This document shows positions 26,354-37,200 of a stretch of DNA of 64,000 bases, one piece after another. The stretch comes from Branchiostoma floridae (Eukaryota; Chordata; Leptocardii; Amphioxiformes; Branchiostomatidae). Under the pieces are notes generated by a model. It did no database searches and was not told the origin of the DNA. It saw nothing but the letters and a program-made list of their open reading frames with translations. How positions within the stretch are numbered: the first letter of the stretch is position 1; each line of letters begins with the position of its first letter. The stretch spans positions 16,422,063-16,486,062 of the forward strand of contig NC_049981.1 of NCBI RefSeq assembly GCF_000003815.2, written 5' to 3'. The position numbers and the translations under genes were made by a program.

Positions 26354-29300
26354 TAGTTAAAGATATGATGTCGTATACACGTATTTGTGATGAACCTACT
26401 TAATATTATGCTTGCTATGTTTTCCCCCGGAGACGAAAGCCACAAAAATACGAATTTCACGAAACGATTTCAGCTGTTTTTGAGTTAGATGAAGAAAACC
26501 TGGCAACTTTGGAATACCAGTATTTATACTTATCACCCATTTTAGGGTCATATACTGTCCTACGTGGCAAAATACTATTTCACACACAATTAGCAATAAT
26601 GCATGCTATGGATGGCATATCACAACTTCTCATAACATCTTATGAGTGCTGTCTTAACGTACATGTTTTAATATGCAGGAAATCAAGGTATTAGATGTGA
26701 ATTCAAATGAACATGTGAAATATTACCAGTTTTTGTCATTCATTTTTAACGATTTTTTCTTTATTTTCCTCATAACAGATTCAAGACAAAATTTTAAAAA
26801 GATATCTGCATTTGGGACAGTATTAGGTTGTGGATGATTATTGTGCAATCACTTACATGGTCTTCGCAACTAATTCACTCCGAAATTACGTCTTATCTGA
26901 ACTTTTGAAGCTTGACAAAAATCACCAGTATTCACCAGTGTGAAATTGGATAATAATTTGCTTGCTGCGTTTCAAAGCGATATTTCATAGTCTGATAAGT
27001 TCTATAGAGCGATGCGGTGCTATTATCAAGTTTTAGTAAGTATCGAAGAAATATGTGAAGACATTTTGACATGCTGTTGCCATCTTTAATCATCTTGGAC
27101 AATAGAACCTAACCACAATTCTGATACAGAGATATTGTGTTTTGTGTCGTCTGAGAAACGATAGAGGCGATGGCAATATGCCAATGCTTTATGTAGCTTT
27201 CAACTAATTCATTAGACCCAAACTTCAGTTCCAAAACGTAAAGGATGTATAAATAGTCAAGTCCAACATCTATATGTAATGTAGTTGTGTCAACGCCAGA
27301 TCATATCACAACGTGTGTATAGAAACAGTATTGGATCTGCTTAGAAAGAACATCTAATTGTTTTGTATATGTCGACCTCACTCAGCACTTTGCAGGCATT
27401 ATTAAAAGCGTACTCTACTCAGGCTTTTAACCCTAATAAGAATATGTAACTCAATGACAATATAATGGAGTACCCTGAAAAGTGCGTGACGTGAACTCAA
27501 TTACTTCAGCGCTGAAAGTGTGATCTTACAAGCACTTGGCAATTTTTTACCCTAAGCCCTCCAAGGTGACTCCGCGCCACCCTTGATCTACAGCTCCTTT
27601 AAATTCCATCCTCCACAACCTTGAGTCTTCCCGATAAGCTTTTAACTATAAACTACGTTAATGAATTATTCAAAATCCGCGGCCACAAGCCCAGGTTAGA
27701 TATCTCCATCTCGTTAAATCCCATATGTCCCTTTATCAGATCTCACCACTGTAAAGCCTGAGTGTGCAATGAGTTTTCCGTACGTTGAAAGGTTGTTGGA
27801 CTCTTGTGGATGCTTGTTAAGAGGTGCGCGGGCACGCCATGGCTCTGCCCTCTACGGCACATGCCATTAGTAGCCAATGTCATGGGGGACCCAGCACGTG
27901 AGTTGCGTTGCAAACAAATGATACACAAGCATTATTTGCCGTATAGAGGGAGCAAGTTCTGTTACAATATATCAATATATGTTTTACCAGAAGCCCAGCA
28001 AAGATGCCAGGGTCATATGAAACATTGCTAATGTAATAAGAGATCATGGTATAAATGAATGTACAATCGATCGAAGCTACCTTATGAATGCACACTAGCT
28101 AACTAGCTAACACTAGTACATGTCATGTAATGGTGATGAAGCTTTAAAGAAACGTTCATGATGCCAGCATACAGCTCAGGAGACAAAGATATAGTCATGC
28201 ACTTTACATTTGACATTTTATCATTTTAAAAATGACACACCGCTCGCGAATGAACGACCTTTTCTGTTGGCAATTATATCATCTTCTTCCTATCAAAGAA
28301 TTTAAACATGAACGCATACAAATTGTGAATCGTTTGAAAAACAAAAACGACAGGAGTGAGTCGAGATTGAAGTAAAGAGAACAAATAAAACGAAATTCCA
28401 TTTACATTTAGGCATGGTGTACAAGGATCAAGCAGAAAATAAGTGCTACCAACTTGAAGCTGTCTTGGCATTTTCATACCACATATATCACTGTACCATT
28501 GGGTCAATGTCCTATATATTACACGGGTAACCGAAAGAAGATAAAAGCGTACATGCACGTGTGCAGTGTTGTAGGTGGTGATTTTTTTCCACATGCACAA
28601 GCGCGAGATAGGCATGTATATAGCAACCAGCCTGTGAATTTTTGCCTTAGTTACGGTGCTTAACTTTCATGCTTACTCAACATAGCACGGGCCCCTGCCA
28701 TAGTTTCGCAGGAAGCTACTGATAATACATACATTCAAATGAACCTTCCGAAGTTCTAAAGAAAATATAAAGAAAACTACACCGTGTTTCCTTATTTATC
28801 TAATAACAGTAGATCAAAAGAAATAAGAATGTTTTTTATGTAAGCTGTCTTTACTAAGTTCATATTAATGATTTTTCAAATGACTATAAATTGTTCAATT
28901 TCCGTGGTATATGTATACGTTACGTGGGCGAAATGAACTGTAATGTATTACTATATCCTTGACTTACAGCTTGCTATCAAATATTGATAAATCATACAGT
29001 GCAATTTAATTGCAGAACCCTTACATTATATTCCTTATTTTACATTATGTGTACAATATCATGATCATGATGTATCAGCAATCTGATAGAAATGCTATTG
29101 ACTTGTACTTTTTATGGAGCTGTGACGTCAACCCTAGGTAAAAAAAAAAAGGTTGGAAGACGGTATCGCCCCCGGGCCGATTGAGATAAGATGACTGTAT
29201 CCTGATGCAGCACCTATGGAATTATCAAGCTAATAATAATAATTTTCAAACCAAATAATTGCCAATTGCAAGTAATCGCATGTATAACAACGTATGGTAA

Positions 29301-30639
29301 TCTGTGCCGTAATCAAAGACATTATTTTCATACAGGGAGAGACTAAGTACCCGCGCACTCTATGTTGGATAACCTAACGACTAGACATTTTTAGATACTT
29401 ACATTTACAACGTGATCTCTTTTGCAGTATTTCAATCTGCGACTCATGCATACACAAATTTTGTTAGTATCACATTAAAGTTTCAGAGTATATTTTTGTC
29501 TATGCCATAAAGCTTTAAGGGTGAATCACGAAAAACCTGCACTGTTATCGATGTCCAATCATTTACCTCATTGGAAAACACACTTTAAACCTCTACAGAG
29601 GAGGATGAAGGTTAGAGGCCGACGGTAATCAAAATTGTAGTCCTTCCAAAATTGAAAATGTGCGTTGTCCCTGTTTTTGTCAACTATTGCTGATATTCCA
29701 TCAACTATCAATAAAAGTCATATGAACTATTGACTTTGAAGTCATTGAGACCAACTGCTAAAAGAGCTATGTGATATTATGGTATTCCAGAGATGAAAAT
29801 TGTATTCACATCTCAATAAGCACACGATTTAAAAAAAAAAAAGATCGAGGAAGAGAACTGCAAAAAGGAAGGAGACAACTATGCTTGACAACTCCACCCC
29901 AGTTGGTAAAAAAGGCATGTAGGGATTCCACAGTCTTTACTGCCACTGTTCTATTTTTTATCATATCACTGAAGTATGCTCATCAACAATGGCCAACGAC
30001 ATAACACCAAAGCTGTAAGCTTTGGAAGTTTCCATGTCAGTAACGTTATGAACGACATTGCAAAACGTAGAAGACATTCATTCCAACCCTGACTGACAAT
30101 AGTGATGTTTTATAGAACAGTCTCGTGTAGGTTGAAAGCAACAGGAAGTAAAAGACCATTATGTTGTTACCTAGGGAGCTCCCCCATTAAAGTTTAGTGT
30201 CTTTTGTGGAGACTTTCTGTGGCGTCCCGCGAACTCATTAAAAGTTATGACTTCAATATCCAACCTTTATACACAATCCTACTGACAACATTTCTCCAGA
30301 AATTCACGAGTTGCTTTGAGTTGGACCGATGAATCGGAGTAATGGAACTTGGTTGTTCTTTTTTCTCCTGACCTTTTGGCATATAGGCTATACGCCTGAA
30401 ATGAAAATGGCCAAACGGAGACACATAGAAATACTCTACGGTGTCTTTGTGTACCCCTCCAAAAAGTGAAAGCTAGCTCTGCGGCTTTGAAATGGAAAAA
30501 TAGATATGAAAGAATGTATAATCATCATTCAACTCGGGAAGGCACAAAAGTATACAACTATCCTGGTACTGCACAATTGATCCATGTGACGTTTACTGTT
30601 CCGTGACCAATTATATTTCCAACTTTCACATTTCTATTG

Positions 30640-30911
30640 CAGATGGATCTTTGAATCCATTGTGGAACTACATCTGGATGCGTTACGTTCCAAAATACCT
30701 TTATGTATTCTCAAGCCAGTGTGTGGGATCCTTGACGAACATAGGCCCTTAATGGAGAAGGTAATGGGGTTTGCTGTGATGGGTCTTTGTTCCAACTGAG
30801 TTGCGAGTGGCAGCTGGTGTGTATATCTGCATTTACAATTTGCCCTTCGTTGTCCTTCACTTTTAAGTCTGTTTTGCCACATTTTCCAAATTGCACACCC
30901 ACAGATAGCAA
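30640..30911 (-). pseudogene. Possible decayed coding fragment, unrecognised
   Basis: One minus frame reads like protein for about 93 codons with a single in-frame stop. Upstream of the stop it contains VQFGKCGKTDLKVKDNEGQI and SQLSWNKDPSQQT; downstream it contains EYIKVFWNVTHPDVVPQWIQ. Protein-like text on both sides of the stop suggests a broken gene or retrocopy rather than chance. An overlapping frame is open for 93 codons but reads less naturally. No family recognised. Confidence 0.25.
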
Positions 30912-31885
30912 TCATACAGCAGCGCGAGCTACATACAAGTTTTAAAATAACAACGTACTAAAATCAATGCCAAATGATCCTAACTCTATTTCAAGGAAAA
31001 CCTCTCTTTGTGAGGGTCATTAACCTCCTGCAGTCGTTGGGAGCGTGAAACCATAGACTACTCATGGCTGCTTCGTGCGCAGCCAGACTGCTAACCAATT
31101 CACAATTACGTACATCATAGGCCTGAAGCCAACTGCAATGTCTCAACAATAGCACGGAACGACGGTCAAGATATTGATCTTTTTTTGTGTTCTACCCTTT
31201 AGATTTTCTGCACTCTTTGATCTAAATGATAACGCTCCAATGTAGGGGACTGCTTTGTCGCTACGGTCGATGGAAGTGCCGAACTACAGGCGTTCCACAT
31301 GACATTTATTGCTGTTCAGAGTTTTATGGGCACGATTGATCAAACGTTTGACCTTTGAAAATGACAAGTCTGATTCGATGAATCTCAAGTTTCAAGGGCG
31401 TTTAAGTGCGCTTTGAGGTTAGATATGTAAAATAAAAACCTACGGAAAGAACAAGGAAAGTTTACCAATGTTAATCTTATGTTTTCTCATCTATGATACT
31501 AATTGAAATATGTTTACGTATATTTGAAAATCAAGTTTATTACATTTACAATGAATTCAAGTACCTATTGATATTTTTCGTAAGTTTCATGTACGTCAAT
31601 CTTCGCGTTCCACACGGTTATATTGTTCTTAAAAACTGTTATATATGCGATACACAATTTTCTCAAGTTACCATCCTTACTCGGTATCTTGGGACGTCCG
31701 TCAATGCGTCCAAATTGATTAAAAATGTGAGACAGGGTGAAGTCGTTATACCTACCTATAAACTAAGTTTTTCTGCAGCTTGCTGATATGATGAACTTGT
31801 TATGAATGGAAATCAATGTAAAAAAAAAAAAAAAACTTCGGATACTTTTCTGAGACATAGACGTGGAGTGGTATGGAGTCTCCAG

Positions 31886-32032
31886 TTCCGGTCTGCACGC
31901 CGTTGTCGTGTATCAATGTCGAAGTGTAGATATGGATCTTACCCTACCGACTCTGATCAATGTACGTGTCCCGGGATGAGGGTGGAGGAGATGGATCCTC
32001 CGTCCCCCGAGAAACTGGTGTCTCTTATCTAG
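31886..32032 (+). CDS. Possible terminal exon, unrecognised
   Basis: A ctccag acceptor is followed by 48 open codons with high GC for the area and a Cys-containing, acidic tail (YGSYPTDSDQCTCPG, then VEEMDPPSPEKLVSLI), ending in TAG. AT-rich 3'UTR-like sequence follows, with an AATAAA near 32568. No family is recognised and no upstream exon is identified, so it may be chance. Confidence 0.22.
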   Translation, partial: FRSARRCRVSMSKCRYGSYPTDSDQCTCPGMRVEEMDPPSPEKLVSLI

Positions 32033-32842
32033 ATCTCAGGACATGTTAGTCCGTGCACTTAATATGTTCATTAATCTATCGAGTGGTACTTTTTCAACAT
32101 CGAGTTGAGTACGAGATTTCTTTTCATGCAGATCTTTTCATTGTTTCGTTTTCTTCCGTCGAATGGAAATACGACATTTCACATGTCAATCTAAGCATTT
32201 GTTTGCACATCTATTAAAGGATATATGGTATATTACGGAATGACCTTTGAGTTATGGTTTTATTGTACAATTGTTAATGGCGATTATTTTATGATGTTTC
32301 TTTGTTTACCTGTCGAGAGGAACGGCAATATCGTTTGTGTAAGTCCAAGCCGATTATGTATCTATACAAGGGAATAGACTCTTTGTGGATATCATTGAAA
32401 TAGATTTCTAGTGTAAAGCTTTTATGTCAACGAAAATCCTTTCATCATACTTATTTACTTTATCATTTTTTTAAATGAACAGTATATTACTTGTCAATCT
32501 GAGCCATCATGTATCTATGTTCATTTTAACTACTGAAGAGTATGATATTTTTGTGGGGATCAGTGGAATAAAATTTGAGTTATTACGCCACTTTTACTCT
32601 AACGACCACCTCACTCCAAAATAGATGTTGCTGGCAAGAAAAGAAACTTATAGGAGCATGCAGTCGTTTGTTTATTAGCCGACGGATGATGATGATTTTA
32701 TTCAGCCGTAATAGATTGTTTTAATGGGGGTCCTTTATTGCGCTATTAACTATTAAAGCAATGAGATTTTATTCAAAATAAAATGCCAACGTATTTAACG
32801 TTGATGGCATTGCTGCGCCTTTGGCCGGTGAGGCTATGGGAC

Positions 32843-32878
32843 CGGTGAGGTGAGGTGAGGTGAGGTGAGGTAAGGTGA
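32843..32878. repeat. (GGTGA)n microsatellite
   Basis: Six to seven GGTGA units, the last imperfect (GGTAAGGTGA). Confidence 0.85.
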
Positions 32879-34204
32879 AACCAAAATATAATTATTTTGA
32901 CATACCTTGAAGCCGGTTACTCACGTGAATGGAGTCTGAAGCATGGTGTAGATGTTGTTGACTTTCTAAAGTGCATAACATTGGCACCTGTAGAGAATTT
33001 GATTTTTCATTTTGTGTTGACAAGGCCACCATTATACTCTTGTGACCATCCAATATCTCTAGATTCATCAGAAACACTTGATTGAAAAACAGCTTGATTC
33101 TATCGAACTTTACCAGGCATCCCCCACCTATCGTATGACATCTTCAACAACCTGCCAGTCGTTGGACATTGATAGAAGACGGTGAAGCAGTGAAACCACA
33201 TTGATGTTATCTACATACATGTATCACGTTCTAACTACTTTATTTGCACAGTGTAAACGGATAGATAACGCCAGTTGGCTAAAGTTACATGCCAGGTGCA
33301 ATGCAAATCTGAAATGTAGCTCTATGCATTTCCAGTGACACCATTATAAGGCCGGTGGCCTCAACCTTGTTGGTCACAGCACTATTGACGTTTTTGCCTT
33401 TTCAGGAGTTGCTTCATTGAAGAATGTCCAACCCTTATCTATCTTTAAACAGTTGGCCTTTTGTGAGCAACGTTCGATAGTGAACTTCATTTTCCATGAT
33501 GTTAAATATGTCAGTGACTAACTATTGTCCGTATACGATCGAATATGTGACTTTGCTGACAACCAAGACCGACAAGCAATATGCAAAGACCTTTGATGGG
33601 ACCGAGACAAGATTCCAAAGCTAAGAGAGCAATAGAACATTGAATAAAAGACAGCAATGCCAGAACATGTATGGCAAAACTGTGTCACTGTCTAGACAAA
33701 TAGAATATTTTTCATTAGAAATCGTGCCCTCGTAGGTCTAAGTTGATTTGAAATAACATTGGCCCTCGGCGTACATGAAATGATATCATAACAAGCTGAC
33801 CTGAACCAGTGTAATGTAAGTAAAAGGACAAAGGGTCACTTCCAGTACGAAATAAGAGATCGGGGGGAGCATATATTTGTAATCTAGGCATGGTGTTTGC
33901 AATGTATTATAGTTGTTGACGGTATATTGAAGAAGTTCCGTGACATTATACAGTTGCAAGCGATGTTATGTTAAACTATGTTATCGCTTCGCTGCACAAC
34001 AAACATCTAAGAATGCTCACTTCGACATTACTTGCACCTGTCACAAAATGAAGCGAAAACTACCAACGTTCATAGTATATAGCAATACATGCATAACTGC
34101 CTAGGCTATGCTGTTCAGGCAGATCGCTACAAACACTACCGAAACATATATCATTCCTGTTAAAGGTAATGATAACCATCGTTGTCATTCTTTTGCCGTC
34201 GCAG

Positions 34205-34294
34205 CACATCCTCAAGCCTTTAACGTGGACCCGACACCAGGCCGTCCGTTACTGCTGTCAAAGCTGCTAGACCCCACAAAGAGCAGTAGGAGAG
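34205..34294 (+). CDS. Receptor A exon: N-terminal linker
   Basis: It follows a gtcgcag acceptor and ends at G|gtaagg. It encodes [19 protein letters not shown] and [10 protein letters not shown]. The matching exon of gene B (53355-53441) encodes a related peptide ([19 protein letters not shown]) at the same phase, which is the main evidence that this is a real exon. It does not resemble the end of an iGluR amino-terminal domain. An in-frame ATG at 34108 offers an alternative start but lacks a signal peptide. Confidence 0.75.
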
Positions 34295-37200
34295 GTAAGG
34301 GTAAAGTCGCCTAGTATGTTGTTGATCAAAAGAGCCCTCTACTGACTCAAAACGACCCTTTCATTGCGATAGATTTAGATATAGTTGCAATTTGAAACAG
34401 AGTAGACTAGAATTAGATATGGCTGTCTTGGGACTAAATGTCGCTTTACGACATTTTCTTACGCAAAGGCCGTTTACTAGTAATATGACCTTTTTCTCCA
34501 TCCAGGAGAGGGTATTTCGCTGAGAGGTAAACGACTACGGGCTGTAACCATCTTGGTGAGTAAAAAACAAACGTTACGTAATGACCTAATTACCTCCATG
34601 AAATGTCATGGAATGGAGGTTATATTTTCTGTTATGTGTCTCTGTCTGTGTAGATGATTACTCAAGAACGGCTGGATGGATTGGTTTCATACTTGTTGTG
34701 TTGGTGAGGTGTGATAAAAGCTCGAATCGATGAGATTTTGGGAGCCGTATCTGTCGTTATAATCGATGTAATAATATCAGAAATCACCCCTATATTTGAG
34801 ATATATTGGTACAGGCATCGTGCTTTATGTGTTTGTTAATGGGCTTAGCTCCAAGCAGATGGTGAGGTGACAGCTGTTTGGGGAACTCCGATTTTTTTTA
34901 ATATGATAATTAGTTTTATTTATGTCTGCTTAGCATCTTACAGTTGGTGTAGGGCTGTCAGAGGAAAGTGTGCATCTCGTTTTTGTACCGTGTGAACAGC
35001 TGATGTTATGACATATTGGTGGAAAATCAAATCACCATCTGACTTAAGTTGGCCACATCCCTTCTTCTTTCTGAGTTTCCCAACTTCCTCCCACCACACA
35101 GCTCTGAGGCACATAGTCGAACCTCAATAATGCTGACAACCTTAGACAGTTTAAATGCCAAACATCAAGCTTAAGGAACACCACGCTACCATATGCCGTC
35201 GACCTCTTAAACGCACATTAAACAATTAAGTGTCACATTTTAATAATTACTAATCAGATGGACATCCTCTGTGTCATTAAATAAATACACCACTACTTTC
35301 CCATAACATTTATAACCATTACTCTCAAATACAACCGACTATAAACATACATACCATCCACAAAAAAAGCAATAAATATTTCATGGAGGTATGAGGTCCC
35401 CGAACTCTAGTTATAGTTGTTTTTTAAATGAAACCGAATAACTCTTATAACTAATCTTTATCAAAACAACAAAATCATTTGATGTACGTAGCGACAGATA
35501 TCAGTAACGAGGTTATCATTCTTACTTTAGATGATGCCATTCCTAGTATGAAGCCGCTTCTATCATAGAACTTCACTGACTCCCCTGAGGAATTATGTTT
35601 ATTATCTATATGTACTTGAATCGCAGCAAGCATGCTCTGAATTAATTCATTTGTTTAATGAACATTTAAATAAAACATTTCATCTTGCATGATATGATTA
35701 TCATTTCTTATATTCTTTAAATGGTCTGTTAATCTCCTAGGAGGCTCCTTACATGATGAAGAAAGAAAATGACAAAGGAGAGCACGAGTTTTCCGGATTT
35801 GTGAAGGACATTGTGGATAAGTTATCAGAGAATATGCGGTTTGATTATGAGATGTACGTGGTACGGGACGGAACATACGGGACCCTCACAGAGAACGGCA
35901 CATGGACCGGGCTTATTGGCGAGGTCATCGAAGGGGTAGGTACAGGACATAAGTACGAATAGGTTGGTTTCTAAGACGCTCTCTTTAATGTATTATTCTT
36001 CTCAACATAAGGTAGCTCTACAATGACCATTCGTTCTTTAGAGTGGCATTATGATGTAGTCTGAGCTCCTGGCCTGTAAATCATTCTCGTTCCTCAATCC
36101 TAAAATGCGTCTATGTTATAGTATATATTTGATAATGAGAGCATACGCCTAAGTTTTCGCCCGCTATGCGCCAGTTTCTACAGTAACAGTGACAGTATGT
36201 ATTATCTCTCGAGCCTTCTACAGAACCTAGTGAAAGAGTAAGCTATCATGTCTTTCTGTCGATATTGTAGATCACTTTTGTCACTTATGATAATTTTACA
36301 CTTTCTCTCTAAGCATATGAATAAGGTATTGCAAATTTCAATTCAGGGGACATTTTTGATGTTTCAATCATCATATCCCCGCAATACCCTTTGTTAACAA
36401 AGAAATGTACAATTATATGGTCATACAAACGGATACAAGTAATCTTTAATTATGTGTGTTCATGATCAGTGTGAAACTTATGTGTAACTTTGTTTACCTG
36501 CCTTTTAGCGTGCCGACGTCGCCTTCGCCCCTGTCACTATCAGCTCAGAACGGGAACAGGTCGTTGACTTCACCAATCCTTTTATGGACCTGGGGGCGGG
36601 GCTTCTGTTGAAGAAACCGGTCACAGAGGGAACTAATGTCTTCGCATTTCTGGAGCCATTCCGAAGCACAGTCTGGTTTTCTATTTTGGGCGCCATCTTT
36701 GGTGTTGCCATATTGCTGTATGTCACAAGCAAACTTAGGTAATGAATAGGATTTGCTATAGTTGCTATTGTCATGTTTTTGAAAGTTAAAAACACTGTTG
36801 CTGACTTACTTCCTTTTTACAGGATAGGTGATCAAATACAATGCATGTGGATATGGATTACATAAAACAAGAAATGCTGAAGCTATAGGAACTGTTGAAA
36901 CGTTGACACAACCATAGAGCCATTGCCAGAAGTTTTTGCAACTCCGCTACTTGCTGCATGGTGTCGCTTTGACAAGGTTGCAGTCTTACGCATGACTGAG
37001 TCCATACCCCTTAGTCTCTGTTCGTTACTGAAAGGTTGGACAGGTAAATGCCTAGCCTCTACCAGGCTCCGCGGATCGCTGGTAAAATAATAGAAATTGG
37101 ACAAATTCTAATAGAGTCAATAGTGCGCTAGGGGATTCGGTCGGCCAGAGGAGTCATGGTGCCCCGTGCGTCGCCTTGACTCACATCCCCATGACTTCTT

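Larger units (their letters stand above)
23765..34204. other. Long stretch without a confirmed gene, possibly a receptor gene A intron
   Basis: If the signal-peptide exon at 13847 belongs to receptor gene A, this is part of its first intron. I see no exon of an iGluR amino-terminal domain. Weak candidates are a minus frame at 30634-30911, a plus frame at 31886-32032 (both listed separately) and a plus frame at 25939-26169. The rest is AT-rich non-coding sequence with simple repeats. Confidence 0.4.
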
